Source of the DNA: Tulasnella sp. 424
Lineage: Eukaryota; Basidiomycota; Agaricomycetes; Cantharellales; Tulasnellaceae
Assembly: GCA_019633425.1 (NCBI GenBank)
Contig: WSUB01000052.1
Location: 173,193-237,192 of the forward strand
DNA: 64,000 nucleotides
Direction: 5' to 3'
Below the pieces are notes generated by a model. It saw only the letters and a list, made by a program, of their open reading frames with translations, searched no databases and was not told where the DNA came from. This document shows, piece by piece, positions 1-13,040 of the stretch (within the stretch, counting starts at the first letter, position 1; every line of letters begins with the position of its first letter). A program made the position numbers and the translations under genes.

Positions 1-3000
1 TATTGATTAGCCGTGAGGTTGAGAAGCGTTCGGAGGGAGATTCAATGCAACGCCCACAGTCTAAGTAGTCAAAACATATTTGGGTGGTGCATGATCCTCA
101 AGAGAAGCTTGAAGTTCTGAGAGCTTGGTTGGGAATCTGACCATTGTGGACATTGAGGTTTCAATTCGTAACAACTGCGCACCCCCTATCCAGCCTCTAA
201 CACCCACAATATTGAAGTCGTCTTGCAGCTCAATACGGAGAGAGTTGTGAAAAAACGTACTGTGTACTTTCCTTCCCATGAGATCCGCACCCTTTCGACC
301 TATCTCAGGCGAGCCAATACTCTGGTAGCCGCATGCATACAGTCAGCACGCAGGGTCCTGCCCAAAGCGTCCCGAGAAGCTTGACCCCTTCCCTCGGTAC
401 CACGTGCATAATGAAACGTTGGGTACGTCCTGCAACGCTTGGAAAGCATCACAGTTACAGCAATGCAAAGTTTTGGGTCGGGTATGTGATAGCGGTCAGA
501 GGATTTAGTAAACCTGTAACCCGATAGGGGAATTTCGATGCCGTTTAACAGGGGCTCTGGACAACACCTTCGATTCACCTGAGGGTTCTATTCGGCGTAC
601 GGGACGCACTTCCGAGCCCTGCAACGGCGGATATTCTCGACATGTCCGGTAACGAGTCAGTCGTTAAGGCGCAAGGGCGGACAAGACAGCGGCGTCAGAC
701 ACAGACATCTGCTTAGCTCGCGGTTTCCTTCGACATTGGGGATCTCGGTCGGATAAACAGTCTGCGAACTTCGAAGTTTGCGATAGCGGATTTCTCGATC
801 CTAGTCGGACAAATAATCCCCAGACCATGACTTCTCCCAGGCAAAACAAAAGCGACTGGAGTAGACCGCATCGCCCAAGTCTCGGCTAAAGGGCCAAACG
901 AGTCCCAACGCAGTTCGGATGAGCCACTCAAGCTTTTGGCAAAAGTGCGGAGCGTCAGAGGATCCCCAAGGAGAACTTTGAGAAATTCAGTGCCCTGGCT
1001 TAGTCCCAATGGGTCTTCTCTGCTCCGTGTAGATCTCCCGATTAATTGCAAGGCGGAAGTTGAACCGATTGGTGGAGACTTGCCTGCAACCTGGACAATT
1101 GCCGCCACCAGAATTCAACGACCTTATATTTATCTCTTAGTTGGACATAGTTGTATCTCTTCATGTCCTAATTTAGAGTCAAACCCAGTCATTAAGAAAG
1201 GGGTTTCATGGCCCTTGGGGGTTTTTGGATGAACAAGTGTTGTCATCTTAACGCCGTGATCTCCGTGGCCTAACAACCGTCCGTTAACTTGGAAATCACA
1301 ACCACACTTACCGGCATCTAGGGGAGTAGTGAGTTCAATGGAACGTTCGTTATTAGCCGTTAATGCTATACTCAGACTCATTAAGATCATTCGCATAATG
1401 CCCAGTCCAGTACTTTGCTCTCAAATTAGGGTCTGACGTCTTGAATCTGATGGATTGGTGCGTGTTCCGCCTTACTTAATGATCTGTGTCTCATTCTCTC
1501 GTCTACAGTATAAGTGAGACACTGGTAACGATACACTGCCAACCGGCGGCATTCTGTTCTGTCTGTGTGAGTAGACATCACTAGTGGACCCTGTGTCTCT
1601 GAATTACGCCCCAAGTGTTGGATTCCACTGCACCATTCGTCTTCCTGACTCACTCTGTTGGGTTGGGGGCGGCTGATGTCGCCCATGTGTCGAGCGAGAA
1701 GTCAGGTAGGCCATGTCTGAGACACCTAAGTTACAATTTGAAACTGCCACCTTCTTGTAGTTTCGGGGTCTCCCGCATCATTCCCGTTTTGGATCCCATG
1801 AGGTTCGGCTTGTCAATCTTCCGCAAACTACTTGTCTGAGTCGCCTTAAAAGCTTTGAGCAACTTCGACCTATACACTTTGTTTTTTTATTAGAGCTCGT
1901 CCTCTGATATTCGTTGCATGTGAGTGGCGCGTATTCCTTCGAACTCTGACCGCTTTGAAACGGCCCACGGGCTTTTCAGGTAACCATTGAATCAAAGACG
2001 GTAACCGCAGCTCGGCTAAGACAATGAAGGATCAGATTGAGGTATTTTTATTGATTTCGATTCGGGCTGGATAGGGGAACGAGACTTGACTTCTGCGGTT
2101 CTGGAACTCTCGTTTCGAGAAGCTCCAATCCCACGTCGAGGCTAATCGCCTAATCATGCTAAGGCCGTATACCCTCGGATAGATCTCATGGGACACTCCT
2201 TAATCTTGTTCCCGATCTCAGACTTCGTGCCCAATGGATGGCAAGTGTCTTAGTTTCTGGGTTGGGAGGCTTCTTCTGCCGGCCTTGCTGTTCTCCGGAC
2301 TTGAGGCCACCTTGCTCTGAAAGGAAACTGAGTATTTGGCCGTAAGATGGAACGCCGACGTGCGGGGGTCTCCGTTGACCTTGTTGGTTTCTGTGAGAAT
2401 ACTGTGACGGACTGTTGCTGGGATCTCAGGTTTCTCCATGAACATAGTTTATCGAAAGAATTTCATTTTTTAAGTTACATCGGATCTGCTGTATGCTCCG
2501 AATCATACTGCTCCCAAGGTGATTTCAAGCGACGGGTAAACCGTCCAGCGTTCATAGCAATGAAACGACCTCGCCATTAATGAGGGCGCCAGACCACTTG
2601 ATAATTTACTGGGTCACATTTTCAGTACTATGATTATATCAAGTACAATTGGCTTCTCAAAATAACACGGGCTAACGCCTTGGGTTCAGTTTGCGCATGT
2701 CAACGGCAACTGGGGAGTGAGGTCGATTCTCTCCCACCGTCCTAAGCGCCCAGATCTTCTTCAATGAGATCGAGAGAGGTTTAAAATAAGACTTACACGG
2801 CCCCTCATGCCTCCTGTATGACGTGGCCGTTCTGCTGCCATGCATGGGATTATTTGTCGCGGTACGGTGTATCATCAAGCAGATCAGTCTGACCCCTCAG
2901 CTCTCAATTCAGCAGGACTGAACGCTTTCAGCCAGACAGCCCTCAGTCGTCGAGACTTGATTGGAGTCCCTCTCAGAGAATACTATCTGACTTGACTTTA

Positions 3001-3276
3001 AGTCTAGCGACAAAGCTTTGGCCTTAACGACTTGACTCCACGTCCTGCATGGTACTCCCCTTACATTTGACGCGCGAAAGACTGCTGGACCCCTTTCCAC
3101 AGTAAAAGTTGCAATAAAGCACCTGCACGCTGCTCAAAACTTTATTTGACATCGGTCTGCGTCGCTCGCTTCGTTTGCACTCCTTGCTTAAGGGGATGAA
3201 ACCCTGACGGAGAAGCCCCTATCGCCGTCCGTTGAGCATGTTCGACGAGACGACCATTCACGACCTTTCATGAAGA
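1..3276. other. Gene-poor stretch, nothing recognised
   Basis: Only short overlapping open frames are present on both strands. The longest is 131 codons on the minus strand at 713-1108. None shows a recognisable domain, a chain of splice-compatible exons, or a match to another part of the window. I see no terminal repeats that would delimit a transposon. It may be decayed mobile DNA or long intergenic sequence. Confidence 0.5.
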
Positions 3277-6200
3277 ATGTCAACAACGACTCCTAATTCA
3301 GCGCGCAAAACATTTAACGACATCGGGCTGAAAGATTCGAGCTTAGCTGAATGGACGAGTGAGATCCGCAAGCTCCAGTCAGAGGTTGACAGGGAAGCAG
3401 AGGAGGAGTCGAAGCGCCTGCAGGAGGAGATTGCAAGGAGCAGGCTCGAGAGGGAAAGGAGAAGGCAGTCGAATAGGAGAAGTGGACCGACTCCAGCAGA
3501 TTCGTCTACGTTTGGGAGTGCGATGAACAGTACAAGTAGTGAGTTGAGGTAGAGGGCGCTATTCGAATGCCGACTGATGACCCAAAACCCCTACAAAGCA
3601 GCAAATGACGAAAGCCCCAAGGATACGTTCAGCACCATAGAGAAACAGAGGAATCAGAGTGATGCTCTGAAGAAGCTTATTGGGAGCAACAATGTCGTTG
3701 TCGCTTCTCCAGCCGCTCTTGCAAGGTAAACCTGTCGCTTAATTGATCGGTATCTGCTCATACTCACATCCAAATTCGGAACAGTCAGCGCGCACCTGTC
3801 AAGCCAGGAGATCAGGGTACATCTCTTGCCGCCTTCATCGGAGGAAGAGCGACCGGGCCAAAGTTGACTAAACATGCCCCTCAAGCGGACGTCAAGTTGG
3901 AAGATCTGCCAGCCGCTTACCGACCAGATTCTGGGATGAAACCTCCAACTGCGCTTACTTCGGGCGTGGCTCTTCCTGGTTTGTCGAGACCAAAGGCGTC
4001 AACCATGGCTGGTGGGTTCGGCGCGCTCGCTCCGTCACCGACGATCGCCCAACGTGCGGCAAGCCTGCCCATCGCAGAGTCTCCGAAGGAACCTCCACCA
4101 AAGACTTTTGTCAGGCCAACGCAACCAATCACTCCCCGCGTTGATAGTCCCAATCCTGCGGTCTCAGGGCACCAGGAGCTGACTCGGAAGGAAAACGTGC
4201 CGACCAAACCTGCGACGACATCTCCCTCGACACCAACCAAACCAACTAAGCTGGCTGGATCCCCCTCTACTCCGCCTTCTTCTGGATCTGTTCCGAGTAT
4301 CTTCTTATCGAGCTCTCCATCAGGCGCCCGTAAAGTCAACACCCCTCCAGCCCTGGCACGTCCAATCCAACCTTCGCCGTCGAGCCCTCCCACATCCTTC
4401 CAGCCGCCGAAAAGTACCAACCCTTCTCCTGCTTTCCTTCGACCTCTCCCTCAGAAGGACTTAACCCCTTCACTGACTCGCCTTCAGGGGCGCGGGTTTG
4501 TCGCGAAGAGCGTCCAGGCTGGTGGTGTCAGCCGAGTTGCACCAGAGACCCCACCTTCACCAGAGAAGAAAGTTCCCCCAAGCCCAGGTGTTAAAAAGGT
4601 TAATGTCCTTGACCGATGGCCCGCAGTTGTTATCACTCCAAGCTCCTCAAAGCCAGAACTTGCACCTAAGCCAGTCCCTAACAAACTTCCGGTAAGGGAT
4701 CCGTTCAATGGCAGCCCAACACCTTCTCCCTCGGTCCCTATCATTCGACCTGCGGTTGTCTCGCGCCGTTCCAATAATGAAGTGCCATTAAACCCTCCGA
4801 ACCGTTCGGATTCCCCTTCACTCGCCAAGCCATTTGCGTTGCCTGGGCTGGCTTCCGGTCGACCGCCAACCACAGAGCGGTCCACGAACGAAGAAATAAC
4901 TACCACCACATCCAAGTCAAGCTCTAATCAGCAGCCATCCGCTCCGTTAGTTCATGTCAGTCTCCTTGATCCATATCTTCCATCCATAGTTGGGTTGCTC
5001 ACATCCATTACAGCCGACAAAAGGACGCGCAAAGAAGCCGAAGAAAGCAACTTCATCCACTAGCCGACCCGAAGCAGCGCAAAAGGACAGCCGTCTTTCC
5101 GACTTGCCGCCGGATCAGTCGACGGAGAAAGAGAAGCTCGTGGAAGTCGTTCCGCCTCCAACAGGGGTTGTCCTCCCCCTCACCCCTCCAAACTCTCTGC
5201 CTCGACATTTCTCTCCACCATTGCAGCCCACGACATCAACAGTGGATGACACCGTGGCACCGCCGCCTCCAGCGTCCTCCATCAAATCTACACCATCGCT
5301 CCCTCCCAGGCCGTCTGCTAGGGCTCCTGAAAACGCATCGAGTGCCAGCCCAAGCGTGTCTCGATTAAAGGAGGCTTGGGGTAATAACAAACCTATTGGT
5401 GCTCGTGAGGTCGGGGCGGTTGCGAACATTCGCGAATCGGAAGCTCCATCTTCAAATGGATCGGCGTTCCGAAGGGCCCTGCCTGGCTTGTCGTCCACCG
5501 AAAAAGTTCAAGTGGTTAGCAGTGGAGCAGATGAGTCGGGAAGCAGGAGGCCTTCAGTCATGGAGATCGCTCGGGGTATGGCGGAGGCTCAACCTTCCCC
5601 AATCCAGACCGCAGCTTCCCCGGCCATTCTTATCGCTACAGAAGAGCCCGAAGTTTCGACACCGGTCGACGTTCGCTCAGTCATAGCGAATTGGGGCAAG
5701 TCGGGTGCGACTTCCTCTAAGCCTTCGACACCAGCTCCAATTGAGCTTCCAAAAGGTGATGACGATGAAGAAACCAACGACACCCAAGTTATCGATGTGA
5801 AGTCTGCCATTGCCAGCTGGGGCCGGACCTCTCCGTCCCCGACGGTGTCATCGCCACCTCCCATCCCCCGACCGAACTCGGGCGCTCGAGACCCAGTAAA
5901 AGCAGAACGCAGGAGATCCCAATTGCATGAGAAATACGCTTCCATGATCCTGCCTCCCTTAGCCGAGGAGAAAACCCCTGCTCCTACCCCAGTGGGGACT
6001 ATCCGACGAGAGGTGTCTGAGGTCAAGACCGAGGATTCTGACGTGGACACGGCTACCAAGGATGGCACTCCACCGGAAGGAAACGGGCATCGTAAGCAGC
6101 CCTCTGCATTTCAAATGCACCAGGCTTTGCTGGAGCACAAAGCCTTGGTTCAGCTCGTCGATCACTCACCAGATGAGAGCCCAGCGGCGCCTCCGCCCAC

Positions 6201-7895
6201 GTCGTTACCCTTTTCCGAAAGTGAACCCATCATCCGTCTAGGTAGATAGCTCTTGATTTGTTCTTGTTAGACCAATGCTGAAGAAAACTTCGCAGCCATT
6301 GACGACCCCTCCAACGAAATCGAACCGTACGACTTGTCGTCCATCGCACGTGCCGAGGACCCTTTAGCCCTCCCCGCGGATGCAAGCACAATCTCAGTGG
6401 AGACTCTTGTAGTCACTGGAAATGCGACATCGCCGATTACGACAGATATTCACATATTTTATGACGTTGAAGTGCGGGCAATAGTACATCGCTTCAAGTC
6501 GAAAGCTTCCGGTTTAGTCACTACCAGGGTATTCGGTTGGAGGGGCCGGCAGGCCGAAGTTGGTGCGATGGAGGCAAAGAAGCTGGGCGAACTGGCCACG
6601 CGATTCGGAACGTCCTTGGTGAATACCGTACCAAGCCGTGGGGTTACTTCAAAACTCACTCATCACGTTTCTAGCTTCCCTGCATCCAAGGTAGTGAACC
6701 AGTTGAGCTTGTGCGGATTCTTGGGAACGTCCTGATCACGCGTCAGGTGAGCTCTTGGGGGTTGCAGTTGTCCAGATAACGACTCTGACATTCGGGCCGT
6801 TAAGGGGCCTCGTGCGCACTGGTCACGCGAGAACACCGCTATGCACTGCGTCCGTCAAATTAAAGACGTAATATATATCGATCAAGTCGAACCGGTAAAT
6901 CTTTAACCGAAATGAAAAGACAGAAAGTCTAACTTATTCGCGTACCGTAGGAGCGGAAGAACCTCTGTTCGGCATTTGCGTATGTCTGCACCGTTCTCGA
7001 TGCCGTTTATGTATTCCAAGGTCGAGGCGCTTCGCCAAAGGAAAGGGAGCAAGCGATTGAGTATGCCAAGACTCTCTGCGCCCCGGACGCGTCTCCGATA
7101 GAGTTTGAAGAGGACGCGGAAGATGAAATGTTCTCGATGGTTCTAGGTGCAGATGAACATGCGAAAGCGGATTTCTGGAGATTCCGAAATGTCGTCGATG
7201 ATTGCCTGGTCAAGCTTTATCGTGTACATGGTCCATCTCAGCCAAAGGTGGGTTAACTTTGGTCGCGTAATTGGAGTTATGTACTGAGTCGGCTTCAGGT
7301 CCAGCTATTGAACGAGGTGGCGGCTGAATGCATTGACCCTTCAGCAGTCTTCGTTCTTGACGGCACTTTTGAATTGTTTGTGATTGTCGGATCTGAAGCT
7401 CGTGGCCAACGTGCAGATATTAAAACTGCGATCTCGGTGGCCCAGGTCCGAGGTTGTCATTTTCTCCGGAGTCCATGAGCTGACTTTGAAATATTTTCCG
7501 TAGCAACTTGCTGACCAACATGCAGCAGACCAACCTTTCACTCCCCCAGTACACGTGCTGATACTCCCGAGTCAAGTGCCGCTCGATGTCAGGGTGGGAC
7601 ACGTGCGGTTTATGGATGATGAACTCTTAGTGAGTGCTGGAGCTCTCCTTTGTGTTGGGGCATTTACGAATCTAGCCTCTCCCAAAAGAATGGAGGGGAA
7701 ACACCCGAGCACATGAACTTGATTCCACTACAAGAAGCCCTTGATCATGTAAGTCATCGAGCTCAAGTAGGCAATCTCGCTTGGGCCTCACCTTGTTTCA
7801 ATCAGTTGCGGCAAACCGCGTGGCCGAAGTCATCGCTCGACGATCCCTCGTTCCTCCCATTAGGCGTTACCCCCGACGACGTCCCCGCATTCTAG
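3277..7895 (+). CDS. DUF4045 / gelsolin-repeat protein, multi-exon
   Basis: Large spliced gene for a fungal protein with a long disordered N-terminal half and gelsolin-like repeats at the C-terminus. The start at 3277 opens a charged E/R/K-rich probable coiled coil (about residues 25-70). Exon 1 ends at 3538 before GTGAGT. The next exons lead into the motif AAFIGGRATGPKLTKHAPQ, which I recall from DUF4045 proteins. Long Pro/Ser-rich exons follow to about 6239, with a repeated element like VRSVIANWGKS and VKSAIASWGRT. From 6293 the frame encodes gelsolin-type segments: EPVELVRILGNVLITRQ, HWSRENTAMHCVRQIKDVIY, a segment around 7020-7240, and AVFVLDGTFELFVIVG. Introns are 50-60 nt. Gelsolin repeats bind actin, so a cytoskeletal role is likely but inferred. 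Its 3' end converges on ATG6. Some internal splice sites are my choice. Confidence 0.8.
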
Positions 7896-8244
7896 CATAT
7901 GCAATCAACTCATTAGTTTTCATTCTTGTACGTGTAATGCCCTAACGACTGTATGAATCAAATGCCATGCTTGCTTTCCCGCCGAATCCATCCGACGCCC
8001 CAAAGCTCATTGTTCAAAACTACTAAGGCAGTCCCGAGGGTATTAGAGGGAGAAAGCCGGTTACAACCGAAAGCGCTAGATTTATGCCTCTTTGATACAT
8101 CAACCATTTGTAGCCCACTTAAGCAGAAGCTTCAAAGCAAGTAAAACGTGTCGCAACGCTCTCGTCCAGGTCTCCTCCTGTCCAAGCTGAAGCTTGATCG
8201 ACGCTTCACCTATCCTGTCTTTTGATACCCTGGAGCACCTCATG
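7896..8244. other. Convergent 3' intergenic region
   Basis: About 350 bp between the stop codons of the gelsolin-repeat gene (+) and ATG6 (-). It should hold the two 3' UTRs. I see no further gene or repeat in it. Confidence 0.5.
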
Positions 8245-10148
8245 TTAGCCTCTGCAATCGGAACGAGAAGAGGATTTTGGGGCGTACTGCTGAGGAAACT
8301 CTACTGAAATGTCCTTCGAGCGGGCGTACTCCATCAACTGACGGAGACAATCCAGAAAAGCAACCATGGCAGCGTCAAATCTCCGGTTCTGAAGTATCCG
8401 TCCGAGGTGGAATTCTCCTGAGCCATACCTGAACATTCTAAATCAGGACGATATGCCATGAATGGATATGGTCCAACTCACAGCTCATACGAAACTTTGT
8501 CGCTCCCAAGCTTTTCGATTCGAGAAAATGAACCCATGGGGATGAGTCTCCAGCTACAAGAATCATAATTAGCCATGCCCGTGTCTGATATAAGTACCAG
8601 TGACGCCGCTTACCTTTCGAACACAAATCCCACCTTTCGTGCGATCGTGCTCAGCAGCAACACGGTCATCCCCCAAGCAGCGTTTATTTCGCTCCACTCC
8701 ACATTGGGCCCCTTGCCCAGTCGCAAGCCATTGATGGTACCGTATCCACCTTCGTGACCGATACAGAACGCATCGTTGTATACATTTGTTCGACTGAGCT
8801 TTGCAAGCTCTAGGGAATTGAAGGCATGAGCGTGCTCGAGGGATGTGAGTTGGTCTGAGAGCTTCGCGGCGGTGGTGGAAATTGAGGAATATTGAGTCCA
8901 AAACCTGAGGCGTATTGATGAGAAACACCAAACAGAATCGAGCTTTGGGTGCACTTACTCAGCTTCCTCCTCTTCCAAGGCCTTTTCCTCTCGCTCGAGT
9001 CGAGCGAGCTCTTCCTGTAAGGCTTCATACTCTTTCTCCGACTCTCGTAGTTGCTTTGTGGCCTCGATTTCCTCAGTTTTCAGCTAAAAAGTCATCAGCA
9101 ATGATGTGGCTAATAAGTTCCGGCGATTTTCACCTTCTCTATCCTCTTCATAGCCTCCTTCTCTTCCTGACCTCCACCACTTTCTTTGTCTTTCCCATCC
9201 TTCTCAAGTTTCTTCTTGACTTCTCTCTCGAATGCGATATACCCGTCCCTCTCCTTTTTCGTTTCTTCCAGTTGACGATGAAGCCCTTCGAGCATAAGAT
9301 GCGTGCATTCGGCACAAAGGGGATGATCGAGTTCCGTTCGAGAGGAAAGCAAGGAAAATAAACGGACTGCCGAGGATTTGGAGTGAGTGGAGCCAACCCG
9401 AGGCGGGGGAGCTTCAGCCATCGGAGACTTTGGGTTCAACGAAGGCGTGGAAGGAGTTGGGGGAGGTTCGGGTGACGCCGTAGAGCGGGGAGAGGTTGAT
9501 GGGTTTACGGAAGGTCGTTTTGGTTTTGACCCTAGAGTGGATGTTGTTGGGGTTGTGTTCGACGACGTTGACCTTTGAGACAGCGGGGAACCCTGGGATG
9601 GACTACCCCTCGTTGGTGTTTGCTGACTTGAACCTCCCTTGCGACCTCCTGCAGAACCACCGCTACGCAAGTCCACTGGCATCGGCCCCCTCTTACCGGG
9701 AGGAGAACTTGGGAGCGTATTGACGACGCTGTCTTTCAGCAGCACATACGATTCTGCGGGAGCGACAGGAATGCGCATAGGGGTGGTTCGAGGACTCCCT
9801 GTTCCTGGACTGGCGCCACTCTGCTCCCGTTCGTTCTTTCGGTTGGCCGGAAATCGTTGTATTGCAGACTTGGCGTCATCGGGAATGTCGAGACGTGAGA
9901 GTTGACTTTCCAATGTGGATGATGATGTGGCGAACGAGGAGTTTCGGATATGCGACTGAGCGGTTGGAGTGGATGGTGGTTTGGGCAGTGAGCCAGCAAC
10001 CATGTCATACGCTGACTGCGGAAGGTCCGTTAGAGATGGATCAAGTTGGAGTGGCTAAGATAAGCAGAAAACAAGGAATTCAGAGCTAGACCAGATTGTT
10101 AAGTCAGACTGAGCTGACCTGTTTACATTGCTGGCAAACGAAAGCCAT
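8245..10148 (-). CDS. ATG6: Atg6 / Beclin-1 / Vps30 autophagy protein
   Basis: Subunit of the class III phosphatidylinositol 3-kinase complexes that drive autophagosome formation and endosomal sorting. The start at 10148 encodes [10 protein letters not shown] with the CxxC typical of the family N-terminus. It is spliced to a segment with [11 protein letters not shown] and then a Ser/Pro-rich region. A long coiled coil follows (exons around 9300-9110 and 9085-8958, Glu/Arg/Lys-rich, for example [19 protein letters not shown]). The evolutionarily conserved C-terminal domain shows [52 protein letters not shown] and [13 protein letters not shown] in the expected order. The last exon ends at 8245 after a short polar tail. 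All exons appear intact. It is divergent from the Mtf2-like gene with about 220 bp between them. Confidence 0.95.
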
Positions 10149-10365
10149 GGTCGAAGGAATAAGGGGGAGAAGACAAGGAGAGAGTTTCCCCTAGAGTTTC
10201 CTCCCTGATTATTCAATTTCAATCTACACGCGTTTAGTGAGCGATATAGCGTCATTGACAGATATGAGCGGACAGAGACTCACGAGACGTTGGTTGTGGT
10301 GGCGAACGTAGAAGCAAGGACTGTGGGATGTTTGGTGTCATTTGCGAACTCTATTCTCTCCAAAA

Positions 10366-11728
10366 ATGCCATTCCTTCCTCTCGCCTCATGCTCCTCAAG
10401 TCCGAGAACTCAAGGTTAGGCTTTACCATGTGACGATATCAGGACATTAGTTTTGAAATTGTTATCCCTAGCTTTCAACTTCCTTAGATCGCAAGCCCCT
10501 CATTCAAGAGCTCATCTTCCAAGGTGCGCGCCGTTTTGTCTTTCTTGAGCGTTTAGGCAACTCAGTAATCATTCCGGCCTAACAGGTGCACCACGACAAG
10601 TCTTAATGCTTTCCGGCGGTCCATCAGTCAGTCCTCGTTGTCTTGAGGTGCTGTCATTCTGGGGTCTGAGTTACGATTGCTACAGGTACCACTGAATCTG
10701 GTCCGAGTGATAAGACCACGAATCATGTAATTTCCAGCACATCGAATCGTCGGGCTTCAAATTCGAAGCAAAACTTAGACGGGCCTAATGCGCCTTCCCT
10801 ATCCGAGCAAGAGTCCCAAGCCTTTGCAGAAATGTATCGCTCCATTTTCTCTCAACCTCCCTCGCAAGCACCCCAGACACGGCGCGCCCACCAAAGTGCG
10901 GAATCTACAGGAAAACCGGACTCTACAAGCGCAAAAACACCATTAGGCTCTCCATCATCGACAGATCCATTGGATTCCTTCTTCAAACGGGCCGAGAAGC
11001 GTAATCAACTTTTGAAAGATGGAGTTCTAACTCCCTCTGGACAGCTGAGGAGCCGCTCTTCCCTTCTACTGGAGGAAAAGGTCGCCGAAGTGGAATCGTG
11101 CAAGAACGATTTGGAATTGCTGAAGTGGGCAGATGGGCTTTTCGCTACCCAGCGCGAAGTGGAGAGTGTCACCCGGACGGAAATGACGTCCAAGCATAGC
11201 ATCAAGCGAAAAGGCGCCAAAGGTGGCAAAGGAAAGGAGACCACTGTCCAGAACCCCGACAGTATACAGGAACTCACGCCCGAGTTACAACAAGCCAACG
11301 GCCTTGACTCCGTGGCTCGCTCAACCCACCTCCGGGTGTATCCACATCTCTTATCCTTACTCATGCGTACGTTCCGCGAACGCTACGCAGACCCTTTCAT
11401 TTCACTGTCGCTCTTCCACCACGCCCGACGCCTCAGCGTGTTCAGCTACATATACGGGTGTACCACGCCAGCGTACAACGAACTTCTGGACACGCTATGG
11501 ACGTGCTTCCGAGACCTGGAAGGGTTTTTGAAGGCTTTGCGGGAAATGGAGCTGAATGGCGTGGAGTTCGACGAAAAGACGAGGACGATTGTGGAGAAAA
11601 TAACGACCGAGGGAGCAGGTGGGGGGAGTTGGAGCGACTGGGATGGGGAGGAGCTGGTGAAACTGGGCAAGATGAGGCAGATGGTCGGTCTGGACGATGT
11701 CAAAAAGCGTTTCCGGAGGAGAGAGTGA
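10366..11728 (+). CDS. Mtf2-like mitochondrial protein
   Basis: The main exon (about 10686-11728) encodes a protein with a C-terminal Mtf2-like region, the domain of yeast mitochondrial transcription/RNA factor Mtf2. Supporting segments are LELLKWADGLFATQREV, YPHLLSLLMRTFRERYADP, ISLSLFHHARRLSVFSY and GCTTPAYNELLDTLWTCFRD. The 5' end is uncertain. Short exons starting with ATG at 10366 and joined at 10488 and 10586 give an open product, but the phase at the last junction depends on which donor near 10626-10647 is used. The first ATG in the large exon is at 10832. Its last 276 coding bases are repeated at 14514-14843 by a tandem duplication. Likely located in the mitochondrial matrix, by family. 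Confidence 0.75.
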
Positions 11729-12103
11729 GCGTTGTCTTGTTTCGTCCATCGACACTAGGCCCCCGATTATATTCTATCATTTTTTTCATTCTCCTCGGAC
11801 CGTGCCGCTTATTTGTCCGCAAAGAAGGGAAACCCGTGTCGCAATATCCTGAGCGCCGAACCGAAGGTTTGTGCCCGCAGATGTGGTTTCTTGCCAAACT
11901 CCGATTTTGAAAGCCTGTTTGCGCACAACACGGTGCTATTGGTTCGGTTGATAGCTTCATTCTTGTACCAAGTCCTCCTACGGTGGCCGAGTGACGTTAT
12001 ACCACGTGCCCTCGGCGTGTGGGACGTGCACCGTCGCACGGCGAAGGAGGTTCACTCCTTCTCGCCCGATTTAGCAATCCCCTCAGGGGGCATCACGCCG
12101 GGC

Positions 12104-12111
12104 TTTAAAAG
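12104..12111 (+). promoter_or_regulatory. TATA-like box of zinc-finger unit, copy 1
   Basis: TTTAAAAG about 30 bp upstream of a block (actcactag...) that is well conserved between the two copies and could be the transcription start. The same box at the equivalent place in copy 2 supports it as a real core promoter element. The zinc-finger open frame begins about 900 bp downstream in copy 1. Confidence 0.45.
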
Positions 12112-12339
12112 TATCGCATCGGTCCCCCATTGATGCAGCTTAGGACTCACTAGCACTCTCAGTCTAGTCGAGTCTTTGTAACCTCTACATCTTCGTCGGG
12201 AAGTGCGTGCTCTTCCACACCTTTCATCAGTAAACTCGCACTGACCAAACTCTCATCGTCCATTAGCCGTCCACACACAGCCTACCAAGGAGTCGCGAGA
12301 GGCAAAGAAGACTAACAGAATGCCCATGAAGCTCAGGTT

Positions 12340-12433
12340 CTCGAACCCCTGCAAGGGCTCCAGGTCCTGCAAGCTGCGTGTAAACGCTTTTAGACGCAGC
12401 TTGCAGGACCTGGAGCCCTTGCAGGGTTTCGAG
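12340..12433. repeat. Long near-perfect inverted repeat (hairpin), copy 1
   Basis: Two 40-bp arms, 12340-12379 and 12394-12433, are reverse complements with one mismatch and are separated by a 14-nt loop. The hairpin lies downstream of the TATA-like box and so would fall inside a transcript. Copy 2 has a hairpin at the same relative place with largely different arm sequence. Confidence 0.85.
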
Positions 12434-12551
12434 TGCCGACTTATGCATATATGGAGCGGCGGGGTTAGAGGTTAGCGGAAGGAGGAATCATTCGTTTACT
12501 CCCGTAACCGGACCCCGACCAGTTATCCAAGTCTTCTTTAAGGCGGAGTCG

Positions 12552-13040
12552 TAGCACTTGTGTGCAGTGGTGCGTCTCTGGACAATATAAGCCAAGCTGC
12601 GGCTGACGATGATCCCAGGGGCATAGCTGCTGTGCCGTTTGTGGAAACCTTTCTGGGAGTTCTCTACGATGGAGAACAACCGACACTGGGATATACCCAG
12701 GTTATAGTAAAACCATTCCCATCGAAATCGGATTTGAACCGTCCGGAGCTGAGTCCGACATTTTTAATAGGTAATCCACCGAATCCCCTCGAGAGAATAT
12801 GTCATCTCTCCGGGACTCCTGTCTCGTGGAAGGGAGCTCATTCCGGTAAATATGCTCGTGCTGATGGTCACTCGCCTACTGCGTTTGGTCTCTAACTGCC
12901 TCTACCCTCAAAGGCGCTCATCTTCTCCACTCGCCACTTCGGTCCTCTGCTACGCTCCTGCTATGCGATCTCCGAAGATGGCAATAAAAGTGGACATTAC
13001 GAACATTAATAATGGAATTTTGCAATTTCGACGACGTTTT
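12552..13040 (+). other. Segment present only in copy 1 of the duplication
   Basis: In copy 2 the bases matching either side of this segment are joined directly near 15590. The segment holds a 111-codon open frame (12560-12895) with no recognised domain and also the first exon start of the copy-1 zinc-finger gene. I found no terminal inverted repeats or clear target-site duplication. Either copy 2 suffered a deletion or copy 1 gained an insertion. Confidence 0.6.

Noticed and set aside
713..1108. 131-codon open frame on the minus strand in the gene-poor left end
   Set aside because: No recognised domain, no splice-compatible neighbours, and overlapping frames of similar length exist on the other strand.
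3917..4915. Antisense open frames of 167 and 143 codons
   Set aside because: They lie opposite the Pro/Ser-rich exons of the gelsolin-repeat gene; such composition produces Gly-rich antisense frames.
12720..12760. tRNA B-box-like sequence (ggatttgaacc)
   Set aside because: No matching A box or cloverleaf arms around it; I found no convincing tRNA or rRNA in the window.
12560..12895. 111-codon frame in the copy-1-specific segment
   Set aside because: Could be coding, but I cannot identify a domain, and it is not continuous with the zinc-finger exons. Described as part of the segment only.
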